64,000 nt of DNA, taken from assembly GCA_964016885.1 (NCBI GenBank), contig OZ024743.1, positions 192,389,655 through 192,453,654 on the forward strand, written 5' to 3'. This document shows positions 1 to 11,306 of this stretch, one piece after another. A model generated the notes under the pieces. The model ran no database searches. It was given only the letters and a program-made list of their open reading frames with translations, and was not told where the DNA came from. Within the stretch, counting starts at the first letter, position 1. Each line of letters opens with the position of its first letter. The DNA is from Eledone cirrhosa. Lineage: Eukaryota; Mollusca; Cephalopoda; Octopoda; Eledonidae. Position numbers and translations under genes: made by a program.

Positions 1-632
1 AATAATTTTTGTGAAGCATCATAACATATAACATAACGAGGAAATAAGATCAATATGAAGCAAATTTGTAACATCTTGCATGAAACTGTACATTTGCAGC
101 TGTGGCAGATGAGGAATGTGGCTCTCAAGCAATTTGTGATGTATTCAGGCCTGTGTAACAAGCACAGGTCAAATGTGAAATGTAGGTCACCAAAGCTGGC
201 AGTAGGCCCAGTCCAGATGTATAATATAAACTCTAATAACTGGTAATAGCGGTCCAGGTCGGGTGTGAAATGTACAACACCAAAATTGGTAATAGGACAA
301 AGGTATAATATGAGCCCTCAAATCTAGTTAGATGTACAAAGAAGACACCCTTCACTGGTAGTGGACCCAAGACAGTCAAATAGTTCATTAAGTATTGTGG
401 GGCTAGGGAGCCAGAAATGCAGGGGAGCTAGAAGCGAAGAGGCGGTATTGCCAGAATTGAGGGCCAAGTGACATCATATCGGAAATGCAGGTAGGGTCTC
501 TCTCTTGGTCCACAGCAGAGTGTGGACTCTTTGATATGACTGGTACGAAGGAGTGTGTGGATTTTGCTGTTCTCTGGCCAGATACGAAACAGGTGAACAT
601 CACACAGGGAGGAGGGAAACCGGTCACTTCAA
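1..632. other. Intergenic, nothing recognised
   Basis: Mixed-composition sequence with short repeated phrases (GTGAAATGTA...ACCAAA at about 173, 262) hinting at an old tandem structure of about 90 bp. No gene seen. Confidence 0.5.
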
Positions 633-848
633 CCCTTTAGCATTTTCATTACTTTATATTTATTATTGTATTTTCACAGTAAAGGCTTTATCTCGCATAA
701 TTATCTCACATAATATCAACGATACAAGATTTTGATGTTACTTATTTTGAGAACAATACCATTAGTATGAGTAGCCGATTGTGGCTGGTTTGAACAGAAA
801 GGGGTGAGAGAATTCTGGCTGGATACGGCTGGTTTAAATGCTAAAGGG
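633..848. mobile_element. TTAA MITE, family A, copy 1
   Basis: CCCTTTAGCATTTTCATTAC to AAATGCTAAAGGG, preceded by TCAA (decayed TTAA) and followed by TTAA. The CCCTTT end and TTAA target point to piggyBac. Interior shared with copies 3-5: TTTTGAGAACAATACC. Confidence 0.82.
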
Positions 849-1743
849 TTAAACCTCTGGCCTACATGTACTACCCTACACTTCCTGTTAGTCAAACGTG
901 TGTCAAATCTGAAATAAAATTGTTGCGTCACACATCCATTTTGTTTTGAGACCGACAGATGCTAAGAAGATAATGATGGAATAAAAAGAAAGTTGACCAC
1001 TATGGGGATGGAACAGAGAACATTCACGTTATTAGCACAACACACATATCAACTGAGCTAACCAGCCTACATTGTTTTAACTTTCAAAATTAAGATGGGG
1101 CACACACACATACAAATATCAAAATATATATATGATCTGTGGAAAAAATGTTCAACCTTAAGTTGAGAAAAAAAATGATGTATTTGGTTGGATTCAATTG
1201 CTAATCACCTTCCTAATAGGTTCTGTGTGGGCGTCTTTATATATTCTACTAGTAACAATATATAAAGACACACACACACACACACACACACACAAGGCTG
1301 GACTTTTACCTGCTGTGTCTCTAAGCTAAATGAAATTTGAGACCCCTCTCTAAAAATATTCAGGTAAAAAATTTTAAATAATTATATATAATTATTCTCA
1401 CCAGGAAACAAATACACAAGTATCAGAACCGACATTTAGAATCAGCTGTCGAAATAGTGTGTAAAATTACAGAGCTCGTTATACCAACAGCATGCTTCAT
1501 TAACTGACAGAATCTAACAGTTTAACATAGCAACCCCATACCTTTCAGGTTTAAAACACGTTTGAATCAATTGTTTCTTTTCAGAAGAAAGTCTTGAAGA
1601 CGTAATGTGCTATACAGTTGTCAAAATATTTAAAAATTGTTGTCATTATTACTTTAATTTTTTAAATATTATTGTTAATGATAAAGAATAAATAATATAT
1701 ATCAATATATACATATCTATATACATTAATAATTGTTTCTACT

Positions 1744-1842
1744 TTTGGCACAAGGCCAGCAATTACCCAGTACATTACTGGTACATTATTTTATCGACCC
1801 CTTGAGGATGAAAGGCAAAGTTAACCTCGACGGGATAATATA
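1744..1842 (-). repeat. Octopus OR-like SINE 3' part
   Basis: Minus strand: CGAGGTTAACTTTGCCTTTC, ATCCTCAAGGGGTCGATAAA, AATTGCTGGCCTTGTGCC, the standard tail region of octopus OR SINEs. Truncated at the tRNA head. Confidence 0.7.
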
Positions 1843-1939
1843 TACATTAATAATAATATTCAATTAGTTTGCAATTATGCAAACAGCCTCTTTTAAGCCA
1901 TGTCAGTAGAATGAGCCCCTCATTCTTGCAAACAGAACT

Positions 1940-1993
1940 GCAGACACTAATGTTTCTGCAGACACTAATGTTTCTGCAGACACTAATGTTTCT
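1940..1993 (+). repeat. 18-bp tandem triplication
   Basis: CAGACACTAATGTTTCTG three times in perfect tandem. Confidence 0.92.
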
Positions 1994-2112
1994 GGCTGAT
2001 TACCCTTCATCAGTACAGTATACTGCCTACCTGACAACTGTCAGAGCTAGTGAAAATATGATATTTTCGAAAATATATAGTGACTGATATACATACATAA
2101 GAGATAAAGAGC

Positions 2113-2443
2113 CCCTTTGGTCACAAATGACCATGATGGGATTTTCACAGTGTAAATTTTCTCCGGGGTACAAGTTCGGGCAAGGTTGTTTGTGGAAGAC
2201 CAGCAGTTGCCCATGCATACCAGCCTCGCCTCTCCACGCCACCGATGATGTCCAAGGGAAAGTCAATGGCCGATACAGCTTGACACCAGTGACGTCGTAA
2301 CTCATTTCTGCAGCTGAGTAAACTGGAGCAATGTAAAATAAAGTGTCTTGCTCAAGGACGCAACGCATCACCGGGTCCGAGAATCAAACTCACAACCTTC
2401 TGTTTGCAAACCCAATGCTCTAACCACTAAGCCATGCACCTCC
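2113..2443 (-). repeat. tRNA-derived SINE, long form
   Basis: Minus-strand head GGAGGTGCATGGCTTAGTGG (A box) and GGTTGTGAGTTTGATTC (B box), then TGAGCAAGACACTTTATTTT, and a body with GACGTCACTGGTGTCAAGC down to ATCATGGTCATTTGTGACC. Not a working tRNA gene: no tRNA fold downstream. Confidence 0.72.
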
Positions 2444-2554
2444 ATATACATACATACATACATACATACATACATACATACATACATACATACATACATA
2501 CATACATACATACATACATACATACATACATACATACCATACCATACACACACA

Positions 2555-2618
<64 letters not shown>
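2443..2618 (+). repeat. (CATA)n, then (TA)n at LINE 3' end
   Basis: About 95 bp of (CATA)n and 60 bp of (TA)n separate a tRNA SINE from the LINE's (GATGAT)n tail. Confidence 0.95.
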
Positions 2619-2621
<3 letters not shown>

Positions 2622-3020
2622 TCATCATCATCATCATCCTCGTTTAACGTCCACTTTCCATGCAAGCATGGGTTAGACGGGAGTTGTCCCACTTGAGGCA
2701 AGGTTGGTCGGGTGACCGTGTCTCGCTCATATAGGACTATCTGGCAGGTTTTCTACGGCTGGATGCCCTTCCTAACACCAACCACATTTACAGTCTGGAA
2801 CTGGGAACTTTTTACTGTGTTACCTACACGGCCACATTACAGCGTGGACTGTGTGTTTTTTTCTCGTGACACCTACACGATCTCGATCTCGATCTCATTT
2901 ATCTCATTTATTTGGACTGGATGTTGTGGTACCAACTTTATAGAGAGAGGGTGGTGTTGGTGGGAGTGGGAGGATAGGGTAGGGATAGTGGATTGGGGTG
3001 TATATTTGGTTAAGAGGTGC

Positions 3021-3851
3021 CTACTGACTGTAGGTTTCGCTTTGTACATAGGCAAGGCGGGTCTTCTGTATTACTGCGTAGCGCCAAAGATCTCGGTCCA
3101 GTGACATTGTCTTAGAGAGGTGTAAGTGTGTAAGGTCGGAATTTGTCAGATCGTCCCAGGTTTTTCTGCGTCTACCTACTCCGTAACTACCATCAATTTT
3201 GATCGCCCTGCACTTTTTTATACAGCTGTCATCTTTCATGCGCATCACGTGGCTATACCAACGTAGTCTTCTCTCGAGTAAACAGCATCTGATCCCTCTT
3301 ATTCCTAATTTGTCACTTAGTTCATTTATGCTTTGCCGTTCACGTATATTGCTATTACACATCCGACGGAGCATGCATGCTTCGTTCCTTTCCAGTCTAC
3401 GCAGGTCCTCTGCATGCAATGCCCATGTCTCACTGCCATGTAGCATTGCTGTTCGTATACAAACATCATACAATCTGCCTTTCATTTTTAGAGAGAAACC
3501 TTTTGTGGCCAACAGCGGTATAAACTCTCTGAACTTTTTCCATCCCGTTCTGACTCTGGCTACTGTACTTTCAGAACACCCTCCACCCCTTCTAATTTCG
3601 TCACCCAGGTAACGGAAAGTGTCTACTATTTCTATAGAACCATCTGGGCAATAGAAGGGGCTAGTATCCTGTGGACACTTGCTACCTATTGCACCTGAGC
3701 ATCGGCCACATATAAAGTCTACGTTCTTAGATAATTTACCTGTGATCCCACTACATCTTTTATGTACCCATACTTTGCATTTGGGACATAAAATTAAATT
3801 TCTGCCTACTCCTTTCCTACACACTGAGCAAGGCCATTTCCCTGAGGGCAC
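3021..3851 (-). pseudogene. RTE LINE C-terminal region with PHD-like zinc cluster
   Basis: It continues the RT frame past the TAG at 3852-3854. The first 50 residues hold Cys/His spaced C-x2-C-x10-C-x2-C-x4-H-x2-C-x14-C-x2-C, the C4HC3 order of PHD fingers (CSVCRKG, CPKCKVWVHKRC, CGRC). Then comes the RTE hallmark FRYLGDEIRRGGGCSESTVA and the region GRLYDVCIRTAMLHGSETWA. The frame stops at about 3021. The same cluster is recognisable in the decayed copy at 36.2 kb, so it belongs to the LINE family and is not a private fusion. Confidence 0.85.
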
Positions 3852-3854
3852 CTA

Positions 3855-4919
3855 TGCCTTATTTTCCTTTCTACAAACTAGGACTTTAGTCTTAGACAAG
3901 TTAATTTTAAGGCCTTTTGATTCTAGGCCATGCTTCCATGTTTGGAATTTCTTTTCTAGTTCAGCCATTGATTCAGCTATGAGCGTTAGATCATCTGCGT
4001 ATAGGAGTTCCCATGGGCAGCCGGTCTTGAACTCCTCTGTTATAGCCTGAAGGGCAATAATAAATAGGAGGGGGCTAAGGACAGAGCCTTGGTGAACACC
4101 AACTTTTACACTAAATTCTTCACAATATTCATTGTTAATTCTAATCCTACTGACTGTTTCATTATACATAGCTTGTATAGCTCTCACAAGCCATTCATCT
4201 ACACCTAGTTTTCTAAGAGCCCACCAGATAATGGAGAGGTGGACTCTGTCAAATGCTTTTTCCAGGTCTACAAAAGCTAAGTAGAGGGGTTTACTTTTAA
4301 CTAGGTACTTCTCTTGTAGTTGTCGTACAAGGAAAAGAGCGTCTGTGGTACTTTTACCTGACACAAACCCAAACTGCATTTCATCTAGATCAATTCGCTC
4401 TCTGATTAGTTGCGCTATAACTCTTTCTGTGACCTTCATGACCTGGTCAATTAACTTAATGCCCCTATAGTTTCCTCTATCTAGAGCATCTCCTTTACCC
4501 TTGTAGCAGTTAATGATGATAATGCTACGCCAGTCTTTTGGTATGACCCCATTCTGTATTACTTGATTAACTATACGGATGACCATAGTATGTCCCACCA
4601 TTCCAGATGCCTTCAACATCTCAGCAACTATCTCCGAAGGCCCAGCTGCTTTGCCTGTCTTCATATCCTTGATTGCCTTACTTATTATACTACCTTTAAC
4701 TTGCACCGCTGGTCCTTCTATTGGATCGATTTGGGGCAGACTATCTTTTTCCCATTTATTCTCCTCATTTAATAGTCTCTCGTAGTGACACTTCCAGGCT
4801 ATCTTCTTATCAGCATCAGTGAGGGCAAGTACACCGTTATCATTATGGACACACTTCTCCTCGACAATATCACGGTTTTCCTTGACACATTGTCTAGCAA
4901 TCCTGAACACCTCGCGTTT
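3855..4919 (-). pseudogene. RTE LINE reverse transcriptase domain
   Basis: Reverse transcriptase palm and fingers. Motif A is AFVDLEKAFDRV, motif B GVHQGSVLSPLLFIIAL, motif C the catalytic LLYADDLTLIAES; a thumb segment follows. All three metal-binding aspartates are present. It is flanked by in-frame stops at 4920-4922 and 3852-3854. Similar proteins in animal genomes are often mis-annotated as craniofacial-development-protein-2-like. Confidence 0.93.
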
Positions 4920-5051
4920 TTAGTCCTCGCGTTGTAGAACATGCTTGAACTTTCTATTCTCTGCTTCCCTTTTTGCAAGGTACACTTGTCTCCCAGCTTT
5001 TCTCCTGGCCACTTGATAGTGTTCTCTACTTCCCCCATCCTGCCATACTTT

Positions 5052-5800
5052 TCAAGCCTGCTTTTTGGCCTTGATTGTCTCTTCTACCTTACTGTTCCAC
5101 CACCAAGTTACTCTCTTCCTGCCAATAGGTCTGCTCCAGCCACAGATTTCATCCGTTGCTTTCAGCAGGTTCACTTTCAAGAATTGCCACTGTTCCTCTA
5201 TATCGCACGTCTCTAATTGCTCTTCCTTATTGTCAAAGGCATCAAGTAATAAGCTTTTAAATTTGTCACTGGCTATGGGGTCCTTCAACTTCCATATTCT
5301 TCTCCTCAAGGTAGGCCTCCTCTGTCGTCGAGTACGTCTATTTCTGACTGTGAGGTCACTAACTACTAGGCTATGTTGGGAGGTGCATTCTTCACGGGGG
5401 AGGGATTTAGTGTTTACAACAGACACTTTGTCCCGTCTTCTAGTAAGGATATAATCTATCTGGCTGGCGTGTTCGCCTGATCTATAGGTGATCAAGTGGT
5501 TTTCACGTTTTTTGAAGTTTGTGTTACAGATAGTTAGGTTATTGGCGTCACAGAATTCCAGGATTCTGAAGCCTTCCTCATTTCTATTTCCAACCCCATA
5601 GCCTCCATGGATTCCATCATAGCCATCACTATGTTGTCCAACGTGGTCGTTTAGATCGCCAGCAATAATTAGGTAGTCGGTGTCGGTTATTTGGGAGGTA
5701 GTGTGCATTAGCGTCTCATAGAACCTGTTCTTTGTAACGTCAAGTAGACCAGATTGGGGTGCGTAAGCAGATATTATTGTCACAGTAGTTTTATTTAGAA

Positions 5801-5802
<2 letters not shown>
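5052..5802 (-). pseudogene. RTE LINE endonuclease domain (5' truncated)
   Basis: Exonuclease-endonuclease-phosphatase fold that nicks the target DNA for target-primed reverse transcription. Motifs visible in order: ISAYAPQSG, the Asp/Asn motif YLIIAGDLNDHVG, TYRSGEHASQIDYILTRR, and the catalytic-His region TSQHSLVVSDL. The first strands of the fold, including the usual N-terminal Asn and Glu motifs, are cut off at the (TA)n tract. The frame ends at a TGA (5052-5054) that looks like C-to-T decay of an arginine codon, then continues in the same frame into the RT. Confidence 0.9.

Positions 5803-5855
<53 letters not shown>
5803..5855 (+). repeat. (TA)n at LINE 5' truncation point
   Basis: About 50 bp of TA directly at the point where the endonuclease frame loses homology. 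Confidence 0.93.
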
Positions 5856-5856
<1 letters not shown>

Positions 5857-6433
5857 AATATAAATTTAGCGAGAATCGCATTTCGGCGGGTAGAAATTAG
5901 CGAAACGCAACTTCCATATTGTGCAGACAAGCGCTCCATCGATATGAAGAAGAAGATACGAGAGCTATAAACATAAGTTAAAATGGTCCTACACGCTGAG
6001 ACGATGGTTAAGAAGCCATTAACCACCATAGCAAAAAAGCGAACAAGCTAAACGGATCAAACAAAATGAGATATGATTGAAATATTTACCCAGACCCTCA
6101 GGGAAGATGGAATACTCCTAAATTGGGTTTCTGCAACACCTAAATCAATAATACTGTCTGCTTATAAAAAAATAAGCTTTTGGTATAAAGATCGAACAAG
6201 GCATCGCTTTCTCGACCGGTTTTTGTTCTTCTTGCGCCAGAATCTCGCAGGTTATGAAAGCACATGCGAGATTCTAAGGGGAGAAAACCCTTATTTTGGC
6301 CAGTGAATTCAGCATGTGTAGTTATTCCAAAAATTTGCAAAAACCGCAGAAAACGAATTGTTTTTTAAATAAAATTAAGCGATTAATCAGTCAATAGAAT
6401 TAACTAAAAGCCCCCAAAATAATTAACTGGTTA

Positions 6434-6716
<283 letters not shown>

Positions 6717-6765
6717 GTATATTAATTCAAAATATTAACAAAATAGATATTGTTGTGATCAATTA

Positions 6766-6840
6766 TATTTTATTATACATATTTCAGAGGTACTGAGTTA
6801 ACTTCAACAGTACATCCTCATCAGATAAAATAAGATGATG
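6766..6840 (-). ncRNA. Hammerhead-ribozyme-like core, left arm 3' end
   Basis: Minus-strand counterpart of 15652-15730. CTGATGA is at 6818-6824 and GAAA at 6782-6785. Stem II has one mismatch and one G-U closing pair. The stem I halves TATTTTAT and ATAAAATA are identical to the other arm. The core nucleotides are unchanged although the surrounding sequence differs by several percent. Confidence 0.6.
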
Positions 6841-8160
6841 CATGACATACCCTGACATAGTAGATGGTTAAGATTCAGTCATGGTAGTGAGTAATATATG
6901 ACAAAACTCAATATTTATACCTTAATATTGAGAACATGAGAAATATATATAATACATACAATAGAGAGGGTGGTGTAATATAGCTTAAAAAATACATGGC
7001 ATCAATATAACAGTTGAAAAATTTAAATTACTGAAGAAAGAGGAAAGAAAGGAAAGCATGGAGGTAGAAATAGCTGATGGGATAATATAGTTAGTAGGTG
7101 CCTCGAAAGACAAATGAGAGGTGATTAAAGAGAGAGAGAGAGACAAAGGGGAATAATTTATGTTCAAGCTTATAGACAATTAACCATACATACAATATAT
7201 ATCTAAACTTATTTGGTTGACCGTTAATATTCAAAATATTTAATTTAAGTTAGTTCAGAGTAATGAATAATATTTTAGGTTTTAAAAGTTAATAGGTATC
7301 TGTATTAATATTATAGTATACTATCAAGTTTAATTTCTAAAATTCAAATTTTATGAAAGTAAACTTTACCAAAATTATTTATAATATTGACAACAGTTTA
7401 TATAATATAATTTATAAAATAATTATAGTTATAATTATTAAAGAATTTATGATTAACAATTTGAGTGCCTAAAGGATCAACAGGCCTTATAATTAAACTT
7501 AAAGAGGTCTGAATTTTAAATTATATATATGTGTTAATCAAAAAATATACAAGGATTATATTGTCTAAAGACTTAAGGTGATAACTTTCAAATATACATA
7601 ACATAATACAATAATACAATATAGTAAATAAGTTACGGAAAATATTGTTAAAAAAATATTTTTAAAAATTAATGTTTCATATCAATTCTTGTAAAAGGAT
7701 CATTTAGTTGATATATACTATAAATATATAAGTCAAAACTACATGAGTCCTAAGGATAAGGGCTAGATACAAAATAAATATAAAAATAAAAAGTGAAAAA
7801 TAATGAATTGTTTGCGAAACTTAAAAATGCCCAATATTAAAAAAATATAGTTTAAAATGTAATAGGGTTTTAATATATAGTAGACAAAAGATACTTCTAA
7901 AATGTCCAGCGAGTGTGATAGAAAGAGGAGCTAAAGACTTGAAAAAGCCGAAGGTAATCTAAATTTAATTAAAATAAATTAAATTATATTAAATTAAGTA
8001 ATAATCATTATATAATTTCGAACATCCAGGAAATATCTAACACTTATAACAATAGAGAGTCATTTGAGTATCTAAATTATTTATAAATGTAACTACGAGT
8101 ATGTTATTACACTAGATAGACATATTTGTACAACTATATATAGAGAGTATTATAGGTTAA

Positions 8161-9593
8161 TCATAATCTATAAAGCTCAGTGTGTGGACATGCTCCTTTG
8201 TTATAGAAATCTACGATATAGAATTTCTTCAATTGAAATTTACAATTTAGTATTCGAAATAACTTCGATTGCGTCTTGGCACATCTAATTTTTTCAATTT
8301 CACCCACAATTACGCAAAAAATAGATAAAACTCAATATTTTACGATTTTTCTCTCTCATTTAAACTGCTAAATTCTTTCTACTACCATTCAAAATCTATA
8401 CAACTTCATACTTTCTGCTACTTTCTCTTTCCAAGCTTTTACTCTCTCATATCATCTGCCTACCTCTATCTACAACCCACACATTTTGCTACTTTCTCTT
8501 TTATACTTCAAACTTACTGATTTATTTACAAACGCATACAAACACACACTGACTTCAAATGATAAAAAAAACATTTAAAGCAATTAAACAACGTGCGTGA
8601 TTTATAACCACACTAACTTTTAGTTGCTCAATTATTACATTTCATACGAAACGACAATTATTCAAAAGCAAGAGATACATTTATTCAACAACAAGCGATA
8701 AATCTTTTTTAAAACCTCTCAACGAACGTGGATTCTTACAGACTTTGAGTCGAATCGGTTTGAAATTGTGCAAATGTATAAACATGGAACATGTGCACAC
8801 ACACAACAACAACAACAATCTGCCTTTTATAGATAATGATAAACAATAATATCCTCTATGAGATCACTAAACCTGCTAGAAACAGCAGCTAACTCTCCCC
8901 CATACCACACCCCTCCCTACTGTCTTAAATTTAGAAAACATATCTTCTATGAGGTCACTAAACCTGCTAGAAACCGCAGCTAACTCTCCCCCATATCACA
9001 CCACTCCCCACTGTCTTAAATTTAGAAAACACATATCCTCTATGAGGTTACTAAACCTGCTAGAAACAGCAGCTAACTCTCCCCCATATCACACCCCTCC
9101 CTACTGACTTAAATTTAGAAAATATATCTTCTATGAGGTCTCTAAACCTGCTAGAAACAGCAGCTAACTCTCCCCCATATCACACCACTCCCTACTGTCT
9201 TAAATTTAGAAAACATATCCTCTATGAGGTCACTAAACCTGCTAGAAACAACAGCTAACTCTCCCTCATATCACAACCCTCCCTACTGTCTTAAATTTAG
9301 AAAACACACAGACAACCATGCAGAACAACTCCATCGCAGCTCTGTTGTTCGGCTGGCATCGTCTACGCGCGTGTTGCGCAAGTACTGTGAAACAATAAAT
9401 TCCAACACTTTTTGCACAGAGATAATATCCAAAGGCGAAACTACAATTGTCACTGCTGGCGCAGCTCCTGCTTCCAGGTCTGCAATTCATTCACCCAGTG
9501 CCTAGCAGACAAAAAAGTGCTGCCATAAAATGGGTGGTGCAACCTAACTTTGATAACTTAATGACCCCGAGCAACGCCGGGCTTTAATGCTAG
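8161..9593 (+). mobile_element. Non-autonomous Helitron inserted in left Penelope-like copy
   Basis: It begins with TC (TCATAATCTATAAAG) directly after an A, and ends with CTAG directly before a T. A GC-rich hairpin (CCCGAGCAACGCCGGG, stem with a one-base bulge) lies about 10 nt before the 3' CTAG. These are the Helitron hallmarks: no TSD, AT target, 5' TC, 3' hairpin plus CTRR. The opposite arm has the empty site (AA/TGAAACGG at about 14216-14224, reverse strand), fixing both borders to the base. No Rep/helicase coding is visible, so it must be mobilised in trans. Confidence 0.88.
8849..9310 (+). repeat. ~91-bp tandem repeat inside the Helitron
   Basis: Five consecutive units of about 91-93 bp, each starting ATCYTCTATGAGGTCACTAA and ending near AAATTTAGAAAACACA. 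Differences between units are scattered substitutions. Internal minisatellites are common in non-autonomous Helitrons. Confidence 0.9.
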
Positions 9594-10079
9594 TGAAACG
9601 ATATACATTTAATAAATAAATAATTATAATCATTATTAGTAATGCTATAATTGTAATTTTACCTCCAGTTCAGTGGAGAGAGAGACCAATATTTGTCGAC
9701 TAGTATGGTTTGTTATATTTATACCTAGATATATATAAAAAATATATAAGTGCAAATCTAACTTTCTGAGTCGCCAAAACATACCCAAAATAAGTAAAAT
9801 ATGCAAATGCAGGAATGATCTACAGTTCAATTATAACCGGTAATTTTACAAGTTAAATATCCAAATTATATATTTAAAACAGAGACAGATAAATAAAGAT
9901 CCGAATCTAAATTATAAATATCTAAAATAATCCTAAGGTGTGCATATTTATCAAGTAAACAAGTTACCAAATAATATGTTTATATACCTAAACAGGATCC
10001 TTCATTCTAACATTAATTCTATCATAAATAAAGTATTATTAAAGTTTTATAAACTGCTATAACATTTTAGGTCCAACAG

Positions 10080-10510
10080 TTGATAAGAGACGTCAAAAAT
10101 TAAAGCCTGTTTGTTTAGTGTTTTTTCCTGACTTTTTGCGAGGCTTGGAATGTAGACAAAGCTTTATGAAGGCAGTTTGAGAATAATTCACTTTTTTCGT
10201 TAATTAAGTTTTCATAATTAGTAATTATTAATAGGGTCTCCTTTGTGCAGAGGTTGCAGTTAGTTGATATAGACGAGTTTGAGTATATTTTACTATTACA
10301 AAGCTTCGTCCAAAAAATCGAGTATTTTTAATTTTCGTCTTTTAATGACCATATAAGTTGTGATAAAGAAGTCGAAGACTTCCTATTAAAATTTGAAAAT
10401 GAGCATTTGTGATTCGCAAATCTCGATTTAAATGTCGAAGAAGTTGCCCATATGTAGTAGTATGTGTTGTTATTTGTTTTTACGGTGCATTTATACACCA
10501 AATTTCTATC
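10080..10510 (-). pseudogene. GIY-YIG endonuclease remnant (left copy)
   Basis: The minus strand here is the counterpart of 13258-13700 in the right arm, which reads CRNKPDCPLQNNCLDRNLVY, YNYIGATSSRFANHKCSF and SLSQLIWSLKDKN. The left copy keeps the same order but with frameshifts and stops. GIY-YIG nucleases cut target DNA during retrotransposition of Penelope-like elements. Confidence 0.7.
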
Positions 10511-10629
10511 CAGACAATTATTTTGCAGAGCGTTTATTTCTACAATTACATTTCGATTTATTATTATTTATATTAACACTATTATTAACAGCATTATGCT
10601 GATTTTGGTTTAGAATTCTACTATTTAGT

Positions 10630-11303
10630 TTAGCGATGTTTTGGGCCATATTCATAGTTGTAGAAAATATTAAATATGGAACGGTATTTATGTTGACTAG
10701 GGAAGGAATTATCTAAAGCCGTAAAGAATAGATTAGCTAGTAGTGTTCTTACTGCTACAGAAGCAGGGTGGGGGGACCATATAACTGATTTAGTTCTGGT
10801 TCTTTCCCCCGATTTATTCACAGTACAGGTGTTTGAATTAGAATTTTTAGAATTTTTAGAATTTCGTTTATATATGCCAGTCATATTATTATTATTTTTA
10901 TCAGGATTAAGACTCGGATTATTATTGTCTATATATTCTATATTATTTTTATAACCTGCCTTTCTTAGCGCATCATTGTAATATCCTGCTTTTTCATCAA
11001 ATATTGATTTATTGGCAGATATTCTATTTATGCGTTTCTGTACACTATTTACAATTGTATTTTTCACAGATTTAGGGTGATTAGAGTAATAACTAACGTA
11101 ATTTAAGTTTTCATTGGGCTTATGGAAAGGGTAATAAAAACCAGAGTTTAAGTTAAAGGTACATCAAGGAAATTAACTATTTAGGTACCACTTTCTACCT
11201 CTAATTTAAGGTCGTAATTTTTAAAGAATTCAATTATATTTTTCTTTACCTTATTTAGTTCTGTATTGTTGTGTTTAACAACCGTAAATAAAATATCGTC
11301 CCT
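10630..11303 (-). pseudogene. Penelope-like RT motif C to linker (left copy)
   Basis: Continuation of the left RT: YRDDILFTVV, then FFKNYDLKLEVESGT, a stop, NFLDV, a probable 1-nt deletion near 11155, then FYYPFHKPNENL and SVQKRINRISANKSIFDEK. The end block RTRTKSVIWSPHPASVAVRT corresponds to the segment that precedes the GIY-YIG domain in this family. An expanded Asn/Ser/Lys stretch (about 10840-10920) is partly missing from the right copy. Confidence 0.75.
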
Positions 11304-11306
11304 ATA

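Larger units (their letters stand above)
2618..5802 (-). mobile_element. RTE-type LINE, 5'-truncated, near full coding region
   Basis: Non-LTR retrotransposon on the minus strand. One reading frame runs from about 5802 down to 3021. It covers the AP-endonuclease, then the reverse transcriptase, then a zinc cluster and a C-terminal domain, followed by about 400 bp of 3' UTR ending in (GATGAT)n at 2619-2636. The N-terminal part of the endonuclease is missing; the element stops abruptly at a (TA)n tract (5803-5855). Another (TA)n tract abuts the 3' tail. The frame has three in-frame stops (5052-5054 TGA, 4920-4922 TAA, 3852-3854 TAG) but no frameshift that I can see, suggesting a fairly recent insertion that is now dead. 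Confidence 0.9.

Noticed and set aside
2113..2443. tRNA gene on the minus strand
   Set aside because: A and B boxes are present, but no cloverleaf closes after the B box. The same head with the same non-tRNA body recurs at 43.0, 54.6 and 60.7 kb, so it is a SINE.
2348..2701. Frames rich in Tyr-Ile, His-Thr and Cys-Met-Tyr-Val
   Set aside because: Pure translation of (CATA)n, (TA)n and (ATC)n microsatellites on both strands. Same for 37357-37928.
3199..4785. Plus-strand frames over the RTE LINE
   Set aside because: They lie opposite the endonuclease/RT frame and contain no recognisable domain.
9224..9505. 93-codon frame and its antisense inside the Helitron
   Set aside because: It crosses the tandem repeat and the Helitron 3' region. 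No Rep, helicase or other motif, and not conserved between the repeat units.
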